DNA from: Rubrivivax sp.
GTDB lineage: Bacteria > Pseudomonadota > Gammaproteobacteria > Burkholderiales > Burkholderiaceae_C
Length of the DNA: 52,100 nucleotides
Assembly (NCBI GenBank): GCA_027487905.1
Contig: JAIYCR010000004.1
Coordinates: forward strand, 1-52,100
Direction: 5' to 3'
The translations under genes were made by a program, and so were the position numbers. Under the pieces are notes generated by a model, which worked only from the letters and a program-made list of their open reading frames with translations, searched no databases and had not been told where the DNA came from. Positions 34,572-41,844 of the stretch are shown piece after piece. Every line of letters begins with the position of its first letter. Positions within the stretch are counted from its first letter, which is position 1.

Positions 34572-34792
34572 GACACTGGCGGCGAAGTCTGTGTGAACCA
34601 CTTCCACAGCAGCAGCGGCCACAACACGGCGGCGCCCGGCACGATGAGCAGACGCGCCGCCAGGGGCATGCCCCGAGCGGCGGGGTCGATCGTGGCTGCC
34701 CCACGCAAAACGAAGACCAGCGCGAAAGCAAGCCCGAGCAAGAGGTAGCCGGTGAGAACCCCGGCGATTGCTTCCGCCGTCTCGACGCTCAT
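34568..34792 (-). CDS. Predicted 74-residue small membrane protein, first gene of the operon
   Basis: It encodes MSVETAEAIAGVLTGYLLLG with two hydrophobic spans (about 9-31 and 47-66), a loop GAATIDPAARGMPLAARLL and a tail WKWFTQTSPPVS. The ATG at 34792 follows GGAGT about 5 nt upstream. Its stop overlaps the next start (ATGA). I have no named family; the topology and position suggest a membrane subunit or assembly partner of the ferric-reductase/Rieske protein. Confidence 0.65.
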   Translation of the reverse strand: MSVETAEAIAGVLTGYLLLGLAFALVFVLRGAATIDPAARGMPLAARLLIVPGAAVLWPLLLWKWFTQTSPPVS

Positions 34793-35020
34793 GTGTACTC
34801 CTTGGCATGGCAGCCTATCCGACCGTCCGAGCAGGTGCCGCGTCCGGGGCCAGATGCTTGGGTCTTGCACATGACTACATTCTCACGCAAGCCATCGCCA
34901 TGCGGACTGGCATGAGCCGACGACCGGCTGCCGCGGTCGGGAGCAGACAATGTCTCATCGGTCGCCGTCTCTCGCGTCGCAGGTGCGAAAGCCGTGTCCC
35001 AACAACCGTCGAGCCTTCTG

Positions 35021-35137
35021 ATGCCTCCCTCGGAGTTGCTCTTCGCCTTCTTCACGGCCGTTGCGATCTTTGCTTTCATCCCGGGCCCCGGACTGCTGTA
35101 CGCTGCTGACCAGACCATGGCGGATACCCGTGGGCGG
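35021..35137 (+). pseudogene. LysE/RhtB-type transporter fragment (5' end only)
   Basis: The frame from ATG 35021 reads MPPSELLFAFFTAVAIFAFI PGPGLLYAADQTMA in two stretches, the typical first span and PGPGLLY motif of LysE/RhtB amino-acid exporters, then changes near TRG into sequence that is antisense to the integrase end. Only about 35 residues of a protein of about 205 remain. The integrase stop lies at 35142, so the gene was cut by the mobile element. A GTG at 34994 would add 9 residues upstream. Confidence 0.72.
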
Positions 35138-35141
35138 CTGC

Positions 35142-36446
35142 TTAGGCTACAGCCTTTGATTGAAGCTCACGACTCAGGATGTCGAGCGCCGAGCGCTTCT
35201 CGGGCATGTAGTCATGCCCGTCGTAGTGCCTGGCTTGAACGCCAGTCAGGCCGTGCGATTGAAGATGACCTCGCACTTCTCGACTAACTCCATGGGCCGC
35301 AAGGAGCGTCTCGACACCGGAGCGGATGCGCTTCAGTTGGAAACCGTCGATCGTGTCGCCGACAACATCACGAGCCCAGCCCGCCAGCGTCCGCACGCTG
35401 ATGGGCTTCTTGCCTGCGGTCGTTGAGATCGCGAACTCGCCCTGTCGCTTCAGCTGCTCGAGGTCGGCCCGGGCCAGCTTCAGCAGCGGTATCTGGTGTG
35501 CACGCGGCCCTTGGCCAGGTCGCCCCTTGGCATCGAAGATCGTCACTGCTTCATCGCTCACGTCCGCCCACTTCAAGCGGACAAACTGCTCGACGCGCTG
35601 ACCACCCGCAAGTAGATGCAGCCGAAGGACAGCCGCCTCCGGACCAGGCCGATCGGCGATCAGCTTCCAATAGGCTTGCAACTCGGCCCTGGAGAATGGT
35701 CGCTTGTCAGCCCGATCGAACTGCGGCGAGCGACGGGTCTGCGCGGCCGGGTTGAAGACCACCTCGAAGGACTTGAAGACCACCGGGATCGAGGCAGTGG
35801 TCCGCACGTCGAGCGCGCACTGGTAGGCCGCACGCAGATAGGACCGGAGCTTGTTCGCGGTGCGTCCCTTGCCGGCCTCGATCAGCCTGCGCAGCATGTC
35901 GAGCACCTGATCAGGCGTCAGATCGACCGCCGGAGCCTCTGCAATGCCCGGCCAGGCCTCGGTGATATGGCGCTTGAAGATCTGGTCGGCATCGACGTGG
36001 CTGCGACGTCCCTGGGTCTTCAGGTGCGCTACATAGGCATCGAGGAGCTTCTGCAGCGTGCGCTCCGACTTCTCGGCTTCGACCGCCTTCTGCGTGAGAA
36101 AGGTCTTGCGCTTCTCGGCCTTCGCCTCCCGAAGCCCGCCCGTCTGCGCCCGCTCTGCGTGCACGTCGGCGAGCTCGCGGCACTTCTCGAGCGCCGCTGC
36201 GAGGCCATAGCCGCGCGGTGTGGGCTGCAGCTTCTTCGGCGGCGCCGAAGGGTCGTAGACCCCAATGGGCTCGCGGCTCGTCTTGCCGCCGAGCGAGTAG
36301 CGCCAGTAGAGCTGCACGGCGCCGTTCGCGAGCTTGCGGGCCTGCAGCGCGCCGCCTCGATCGAGGCGGCTGTGCAGCGTCACGAAAGCGCCGCCGTCCA
36401 GCGATCTGATAGCGGCGGTAGCCGCTGAAACTTGATCTCTTGCCAT
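35142..36446 (-). CDS. Tyrosine-type integrase
   Basis: The 434-residue protein has an N-terminal arm-type DNA-binding region, a SAM-like core-binding domain (about 130-240, LQKLLDAYVAHLKTQGRR) and a catalytic domain with LLAGGQRVEQFVRLKWADV (Arg I), FQLKRIRSGVETLL in place of the usual HxLR, GHLQSHG and RHYDGHDY with the tyrosine nucleophile. It resembles P4-type integrases that use tRNA 3' ends. It starts at ATG 36446 and its start faces the tRNA-Asn 3' fragment at 36601, so it probably recombined at that site. The missing classic H before xxR is unusual. Confidence 0.88.
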   Translation of the reverse strand: MARDQVSAATAAIRSLDGGAFVTLHSRLDRGGALQARKLANGAVQLYWRYSLGGKTSREPIGVYDPSAPPKKLQPTPRGYGLAAALEKCRELADVHAERAQTGGLREAKAEKRKTFLTQKAVEAEKSERTLQKLLDAYVAHLKTQGRRSHVDADQIFKRHITEAWPGIAEAPAVDLTPDQVLDMLRRLIEAGKGRTANKLRSYLRAAYQCALDVRTTASIPVVFKSFEVVFNPAAQTRRSPQFDRADKRPFSRAELQAYWKLIADRPGPEAAVLRLHLLAGGQRVEQFVRLKWADVSDEAVTIFDAKGRPGQGPRAHQIPLLKLARADLEQLKRQGEFAISTTAGKKPISVRTLAGWARDVVGDTIDGFQLKRIRSGVETLLAAHGVSREVRGHLQSHGLTGVQARHYDGHDYMPEKRSALDILSRELQSKAVA

Positions 36447-36600
36447 AGTCCGTAGCTAATCTGGTGCCAGTCTGGTGCCAGTTTTGGCGGGAATGGTCCG
36501 AGACGGCTTGAAATGACTATGGACGTAACCTATTGATATGTAAAGAGTATTTAGAAGGCGACTTGTATCAGGAGATCCCAGAAAGTCCCATCCCCAGGGA

Positions 36601-36645
36601 CTGTTAATCCGTAGGTCCCTGGTTCGAGCCCAGGTCGGGGAGCCA
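36601..36645 (+). pseudogene. tRNA-Asn 3' half (attachment-site copy 1)
   Basis: Forty-five bases match the anticodon loop (CTGTTAA, anticodon GTT), variable loop, T-arm (GGTTCGAGCCC) and acceptor 3' strand with encoded CCA of tRNA-Asn. The 5' half, including D-arm and 5' acceptor strand, is absent, so it cannot be a functional tRNA. This is the form left when a tyrosine recombinase integrates in a tRNA 3' end, and the integrase gene lies just upstream. Confidence 0.8.
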
Positions 36646-36662
36646 AGATAAGTGGTTGAAAA

Positions 36663-36694
36663 CAAAGGCCTTCTTCGGAAGGCCTTTGTCTTTT
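36663..36694 (+). terminator. Rho-independent terminator of the tRNA-Asn locus, copy 1
   Basis: CAAAGGCCTTC (36663-36673), loop TTCG, GAAGGCCTTTG (36678-36688), then TCTTTT. A perfect 11-bp stem with a stable tetraloop and a T-run. Confidence 0.85.
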
Positions 36695-36795
36695 CCGGGG
36701 GCTGAAGCGGGGTTGATGGCGCAAGTGATAGCGCATCCCACCGGGTCCGGCAGCAGCCGGACGCAGCGTCCGCTTCCGCGCGGGCCTGGTCTGAC

Positions 36796-37182
36796 CTCGG
36801 CCAGGCTTGTTCGTCTGGCAACGCCTCGTCCGCCCCACTCGCCTCTGCCACCCGGGGCTTGCCTGCATGGACCGCTGTCGTCGGTCTGAAGCTCGCCGCG
36901 ACTCCCTTTCGCCACCTCACCCCGGTTGCCTATTCGTGGGCGGCCGTGTACCAAGTGGCGGACCCCTCGCCGTCGGGCTTGGCACACCAGGCGGCGCCTG
37001 ACCGTATGCAAGGGACGCTCATCGGACTGCGGGGGCTCGCGCAGCACGACAGGCCGTCCCTTCGGGCCGGGCGCGCCGCACGATTCCACGTGACCGTTCA
37101 TCGCGATCTCAATGAACCTCGGTCTCAGCACTCGCGACCGTCGGCAGATCGGGCCGACCAGAGAAACCATCGGAGGCTCGGC
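36796..37182. other. Non-coding stretch, no recognisable gene
   Basis: No frame on either strand gives a recognisable protein between the repeat and the AbiE promoter. The open frame on the minus strand that runs through here is an extension of antisense tRNA sequence. It may be decayed island DNA. Confidence 0.5.
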
Positions 37183-37214
37183 AATGTCAGATCGAAATGT
37201 ATACTTCTGACATT
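37183..37214. promoter_or_regulatory. AbiE promoter/operator with a perfect 9-bp inverted repeat
   Basis: AATGTCAGA (37183-37191) and TCTGACATT (37206-37214) are perfect inverted repeats with a 14-bp spacer. The spacer contains TATACT (37200-37205), a good -10 box. AbiEi antitoxins of known systems bind inverted repeats and repress their own promoter, which this layout fits. No strong -35 box is seen. Confidence 0.7.
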
Positions 37215-37238
37215 CCTAACGCACCGCCACCGTCACCC

Positions 37239-37847
37239 ATGTCCGCGGCCACCATGAGCCTGCCCGAACAGATCGCCCAGCAAGCCAAGACGCTGCCGGA
37301 AGGTGGCGTGCTATCGCCCAAGGAGTTCTTGCACCTGGGCAGCCGGGCTGCTGTGGACCAGGCCTTCTCTCGCCTGGTCAAGTCCGGCCGTCTACTTCGC
37401 GTGGCGCGGGGCAGCTACACACCGCCTGTGACCAGTCGCTTCGGATCTCGCGCGCCCGCACCCCAGAAGGTCGTCGAATCGCTCGCCGCGGCCCGTGGCG
37501 ACTCCGTGGTTCCGCACGGCGCTGCGGCTGCCAACGCGCTGGGTCTGACCCAGCAGGTGCCGATCCGCGAGGCTTACCTGACCACGGGCCGCACGCGCAG
37601 GATCAAGCTCGGCCGCTCGGAAGTCATCGTCAAGCAGGCCCCGCGGTGGATGTTCGTTCTGGGTTCGCAGCCGGCGGGCGCTGCGATCCGGGCGCTGGCT
37701 TGGCTGGGACGCGAGCATGCGCAGGAGTCGGTCCGCAAGCTCCATCGCAGCCTGTCGCAGTTCGAGTGGCAGGCACTGACGAGCCATCGCGCCAGCCTGC
37801 CGGCCTGGATGGCAGAGGCGATTGGCCGGGAAGCGGCGCGTGGCTGA
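37239..37847 (+). CDS. AbiEi-type antitoxin
   Basis: The protein is 202 residues from ATG 37239 (MSAATMSLPEQ); 37254 is an alternative. An ATG at 37197 is open too, but it lies within the operator between the repeat arms, after the -10 box, so it is unlikely. It has an N-terminal winged-helix (GGVLSPKEFLHLGSRAAVDQAFSRLVKSGRLLRVARGSY) and a C-terminal DUF6088-like part. AbiEi-type proteins neutralise and repress AbiEii. The toxin GTG start overlaps its last codons. Confidence 0.83.
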   Translation: MSAATMSLPEQIAQQAKTLPEGGVLSPKEFLHLGSRAAVDQAFSRLVKSGRLLRVARGSYTPPVTSRFGSRAPAPQKVVESLAAARGDSVVPHGAAAANALGLTQQVPIREAYLTTGRTRRIKLGRSEVIVKQAPRWMFVLGSQPAGAAIRALAWLGREHAQESVRKLHRSLSQFEWQALTSHRASLPAWMAEAIGREAARG

Positions 37848-38862
37848 GTCCTTCTTCGCGCTGAGCGAGCCCGACAGGCGCGAAGTCCTGGAAATTGCCC
37901 GCGAGCGCACGGGCCGCCCGGCACACCTGCTCGAGAAGGACGTCTGGGTTGTGTGGACGCTGGCCGCTGTCTTCGGGTCGCCGATTGCCAGCCAGCTGAC
38001 CTTCAAAGGCGGCACCTCGCTTTCGAAAGCGTATCGGCTCATCGAGCGCTTCTCCGAGGACATCGACCTGACAGTCGACATCCGCCGTCTGATCCCAGCT
38101 CTCGCCGGTGAGGGCCGTGACTTGCCGACCAACCGAAGTCAGGCCGACAAGTGGACCCGGGCCGTGCGGCAGAGCCTGCCTGGGTGGATCGACGTCCAGG
38201 TGCGCCCGTGGCTCGCGCAGCGACTGGTCGAGCACGGCATTGCCGCAGAACTGCAGGTCGCCGGCAAGGAAAACGAGCAGCTGCAGCTGCACTACCCGGC
38301 TCTCAGTACCGGGACAGGCTATGTCGCACCGGTCGTGACGCTTGAGTTCGGCGGACGCGCCACAGGTGAGCCGCACCAGACGATGCCGATCACGACCGAT
38401 ATGGCAGGCCATGTCGATGGCGTCGTGTTCCCGACGGCAACGCCACAGGTCATGCGCGTCAGCCGCACGTTCTGGGAAAAGGCGACCGCTGCCCACGTCT
38501 ACTGCGCCCAGGCGCGGCTGCGCGGCGAGCGGTTCGCACGCCACTGGCACGACCTCGCCGCCATCACCCGATCGGTACACATCGACGAGGCGATCTCCGA
38601 TCGCGAGCTTGCACGGGCCGTTGCGGCCCACAAGTCATGCTTCTTCCCCGAGAAGGACGCGACCGGTGCGTGGATCGACTATCGCGTGGCGACCGACGGT
38701 GGCCTGCAGATCGTGCCGGCGGGTCAGGCGCGCGAAGCGCTGCAAGCCGACTACGCGGCCATGGTCGCCGACGAAGTGATGCTCGGCAGCGCGATGCCCT
38801 TCGACGAACTGCTGCAGACCTGCGCCGTGCTGCAGGATCGCGCGAACAAGGCCGCAGCATGA
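37840..38862 (+). CDS. AbiEii-type nucleotidyltransferase toxin
   Basis: The 340-residue protein starts at GTG 37840 (VAESFFALSE), overlapping the antitoxin stop by 8 nt. It carries the nucleotidyltransferase motifs TFKGGTSLSKAYRLIERF (GG-S) and SEDIDLTVD (D-x-D), and later FWEKATAAHVY and RFARHWHDLAAI. In characterised AbiE systems this GTP-dependent enzyme causes reversible growth arrest and abortive infection. Location on a tRNA island supports a phage-defence role. Confidence 0.88.
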   Translation: MAESFFALSEPDRREVLEIARERTGRPAHLLEKDVWVVWTLAAVFGSPIASQLTFKGGTSLSKAYRLIERFSEDIDLTVDIRRLIPALAGEGRDLPTNRSQADKWTRAVRQSLPGWIDVQVRPWLAQRLVEHGIAAELQVAGKENEQLQLHYPALSTGTGYVAPVVTLEFGGRATGEPHQTMPITTDMAGHVDGVVFPTATPQVMRVSRTFWEKATAAHVYCAQARLRGERFARHWHDLAAITRSVHIDEAISDRELARAVAAHKSCFFPEKDATGAWIDYRVATDGGLQIVPAGQAREALQADYAAMVADEVMLGSAMPFDELLQTCAVLQDRANKAAA

Positions 38863-38960
38863 GCAACGTCGGCGGTGTCCTGGCGATGATCTTCAACCGT
38901 CGTGCCAGGACGGTTCTGCAGCGCGTGCGCGATGCGCGTGAAGCAGCGGATGGACGTCAC

Positions 38961-39032
38961 GTCGGGGCTTCCAAAACTCCCCGACCGCTCCCTGGGGAAG
39001 TTGGAGCACCGACAGGGCGAGAGTTTTGGAAG
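38961..39032. repeat. Perfect 12-bp inverted repeat with nested GTCGGGG/CCCCGAC
   Basis: CTTCCAAAACTC (38968-38979) pairs with GAGTTTTGGAAG (39021-39032). The left arm is also bracketed by GTCGGGG (38961-38967) and CCCCGAC (38979-38985). It lies between the AbiE toxin gene and the second tRNA fragment. No protein frame explains it. Confidence 0.6.
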
Positions 39033-39085
39033 TCGGCGCGCCATTGTTCAATGAAATCAACAGCCTACTGCGGCTGCATCCCGGC

Positions 39086-39130
39086 CTGTTGATCCGTAGG
39101 TCCCAGGTTCGAGCCCAGGTCGGGGAGCCA
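39086..39130 (+). pseudogene. tRNA-Asn 3' half (attachment-site copy 2)
   Basis: The same 45-base segment as copy 1, with CTGTTGA instead of CTGTTAA in the anticodon loop and CCCAGG for CCCTGG at the start of the T-arm. The 5' half is missing. It forms the far boundary of the AbiE island. Confidence 0.78.
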
Positions 39131-39147
39131 AGATAAGTGTTGAAACG

Positions 39148-39179
39148 CAAAGGCCTTCTTCGGAAGGCCTTTGTCTTTT
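39148..39179 (+). terminator. Rho-independent terminator of the tRNA-Asn locus, copy 2
   Basis: CAAAGGCCTTC (39148-39158), TTCG, GAAGGCCTTTG (39163-39173), TCTTTT. Identical stem and loop to copy 1. Confidence 0.85.
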
Positions 39180-39327
39180 CCGGGGTCTGAAGCCGGCTTG
39201 ACTGCGCAGGGGTTTCGCCGGCCACCCGGTCCGGCAACCGCCGGACGCAGCGCCCGCGTTGCCCGGCTCTGACAGTCCGTCAGGCAGCAGGTGCGGAGAA
39301 GCGGAGGGCCTCGGCCGTGCCAGCGCT

Positions 39328-40671
39328 TCAGTCCGCGGGCATGGCCTCAAGTGAGCGGGCTGCGGTCCGCAACCCGCTCAGCACCTTCGCCGCCACCTCG
39401 TCGGAGATCCCCGACGGCAGCGCCCGCTGCACCTCGTCGATGACGACTGGCGTGCGTTCAATGAGCTCCTGAATCAGCGGCTCCGCGGTTTCGCCATAGC
39501 CGAAGCGCCTGGCGGTGCTGTTGAAGTGCCGCCGCTGGATGCGCTCCACCTCGTAGTGGCGGTTCTTCCCCACCAGGGCCATGGCGAGCTTGAGCTCGCG
39601 CGGTGACCACTGGTTGGGGCCATCGCCCGTCACGGGATAGGCGGACATGACGTCGTAGAGCGGCGTCAGCCGGTAGCGTCCGCCTGGGAGCAGGTGGATG
39701 CTGAAATTCTTTGCGTGCCCATCCGGCGCCCGGAGCATCCAGAAGAGCAGCTGCGACGCCATCAGGGTGCGGAGGTCGCGCTCCGCATCGACCGACTGCT
39801 GCAACAGGTTAAACAGCACGCCCAGCCCGGGGCCGCCCTCGGCTTCGTACTTCACCAAGGGCGAAGTGCCGGTCGCCTGGCAAAAGTCTTCCTGCACCAG
39901 CCGCAGCAGGCGTTGGCCATCGCTGGAGACCACCCGGTCGAAACGCTCCACCACCAGCACCCGCTGTTGCCCAAAAGACGCGATCTCCGCCTTGGGAACC
40001 GGCAGGCCATAGGCCGCAAGCACCTTCAGGCACAACCACTCGTTGTCCACCGAGGTGCTGAAGTCCGCCTGCCGCCCGCCGACGAGCCCCAGCGGCAGCT
40101 TGAAGATGTGCGTGGTCGGCGTGGCGCCGCGCGGCTTCATCCAGCGGCCGTCCCAGCGCAGGAAGGCGTCTTTCTCCTGTGCGCCGGCCAAGGAAATGCG
40201 GAAGTCGTCATCGGGGTCGCGTGCCGCGCCGAATCGGTCTGGGGCAACCACCTCGAACAAGTGGCGCTCGATGGCCGCCTCGTCCATCTCGACGCCCTCA
40301 ACGCGGTCGTGTCCCTCGGGCGACGTGCCCTCGGGCAGGAACTGCAGCGCACCCACGCAGTCGCGGCCGATGGCAGAGAGCAAGTCAAAAGCCTCGACCG
40401 AGCCGGTGCGGAAGCGCTCGGCCACGCGCTTGCGAATGGCTGGGCTGTCGGGCAGCAGGTTGTCGAAGTAGTGCTCGACCGCGGGGCCCTTGAGCGGCTC
40501 ATCCCCAAGACCGAAGGGCAGCGACAGCGACAAGGGTCGTCCCACGGCTGACGCCCGCCAGGCCGGGTCGTACTGCAGCTCCATGTCGCCGCGAGGGCTG
40601 AGGGACCAGCGGCCTACGTAGGTGCCGTTGGCCCACAGGGCCAAGGTCTGGGTCCTGGAGCGGCGGGTCAT
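39328..40671 (-). CDS. hipA: HipA family serine/threonine kinase toxin
   Basis: The 447-residue protein has the HipA N-terminal domain (LWANGTYVGRWSL, LPFGLGDEPLKGPAVEHYFDNLLPDS) and kinase fold: SLAGAQEKDAFL (P-loop-like), HIFKLPLG, VLVVERFDR, and the catalytic DGHAKNFSIHL with PLYDVMSAYP (D of the metal-binding motif). HipA kinases phosphorylate glutamyl-tRNA synthetase, causing dormancy. Its ATG is 1 nt after the hipB stop, the standard hipBA order. Confidence 0.92.
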   Translation of the reverse strand: MTRRSRTQTLALWANGTYVGRWSLSPRGDMELQYDPAWRASAVGRPLSLSLPFGLGDEPLKGPAVEHYFDNLLPDSPAIRKRVAERFRTGSVEAFDLLSAIGRDCVGALQFLPEGTSPEGHDRVEGVEMDEAAIERHLFEVVAPDRFGAARDPDDDFRISLAGAQEKDAFLRWDGRWMKPRGATPTTHIFKLPLGLVGGRQADFSTSVDNEWLCLKVLAAYGLPVPKAEIASFGQQRVLVVERFDRVVSSDGQRLLRLVQEDFCQATGTSPLVKYEAEGGPGLGVLFNLLQQSVDAERDLRTLMASQLLFWMLRAPDGHAKNFSIHLLPGGRYRLTPLYDVMSAYPVTGDGPNQWSPRELKLAMALVGKNRHYEVERIQRRHFNSTARRFGYGETAEPLIQELIERTPVVIDEVQRALPSGISDEVAAKVLSGLRTAARSLEAMPAD

Positions 40672-40672
40672 C

Positions 40673-40987
40673 TCACCACTCCGGCGGCGTGGCGGCGGCA
40701 GACCCTGGGGACTGGGCCTTGCCGGTTTGGGGCGCCGTGGCCAAGCGCTGAGCCAGGCTCAGCTCCAGTCCGACCACCGCGCACCAGGTCAGCAGTTGTT
40801 TGACGCTGAGCTCATCCGCGTGGCCCTCCAGGTGCGAGACCCGGTTCTGGCTCAAGCCCAGCCGCGCGCCCACATCGGCCTGCGTCAGGCGCCGTTGCTT
40901 GCGCGCGGCGCGGAGCAACTGACCGAGCTGGGTCGCTGTCAGAAGGGGCTGAGCCGGAGAGCTTGAGCTGGGGATTGAGGTCGCCAT
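40673..40987 (-). CDS. hipB: HipB-type antitoxin and repressor
   Basis: The 104-residue protein is an XRE-type helix-turn-helix (QLGQLLRAARKQRRLTQADVGARLGLSQNRVSHLEG, residues 20-55) with a Cro/C1-like core and a disordered tail (GSAAATPPEW). HipB binds HipA and represses the operon by binding palindromes upstream, which are visible at 41000-41059. The ATG at 40987 has no strong ribosome site but fits the domain start. Confidence 0.9.
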   Translation of the reverse strand: MATSIPSSSSPAQPLLTATQLGQLLRAARKQRRLTQADVGARLGLSQNRVSHLEGHADELSVKQLLTWCAVVGLELSLAQRLATAPQTGKAQSPGSAAATPPEW

Positions 40988-40999
40988 GGAACATTTGTC

Positions 41000-41059
41000 T
41001 TTCAGATATTCGCAGTATATTCGTTAAACGGATAACTCGAAGGTATCTGAATTTCAGAT
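41000..41059. promoter_or_regulatory. Probable hipBA operators
   Basis: ATCTGAATTTCAGAT (41045-41059) is a perfect 15-bp palindrome. Its half-site TTTCAGAT recurs at 41000-41007, and TTCGCAGTATATTCG and GGATA lie between. This resembles the multi-site operators of hipBA systems, upstream of hipB on the minus strand. Confidence 0.6.
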
Positions 41060-41156
41060 GCCAGATGCTGCGCGACACAACTTCCTCTGACGCCCCCACG
41101 AAAGACCAAAGGGTGAACTTACACGGCCTCTGACCAGTGCTTGGGCTGCAGCGTCG

Positions 41157-41844
<688 letters not shown>

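Larger units (their letters stand above)
36601..36795 (+). repeat. Direct repeat copy 1: tRNA-Asn 3' end, terminator and flank
   Basis: This block is repeated at 39086-39272. The first about 110 bases (tRNA end, AAGATAAGTG spacer and terminator) are nearly identical; the remainder is diverged but alignable through a common CCGGACGCAGCG and a final CTGAC. The two copies enclose the AbiE locus. Confidence 0.78.
39086..39272 (+). repeat. Direct repeat copy 2: tRNA-Asn 3' end, terminator and flank
   Basis: Copy of the block at 36601-36795, about 2.5 kb away. It shares the spacer, the terminator and part of the flank, with substitutions and a few short indels, so it is an old duplication rather than a recent one. 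Confidence 0.77.

Noticed and set aside
36604-37170. Minus-strand 188-residue open frame ending in LGSNQGPTD
   Set aside because: It reads through the antisense of the tRNA-Asn 3' half and terminator. Such endings are a common false annotation near tRNA-Asn copies; no ribosome site or domain supports it.
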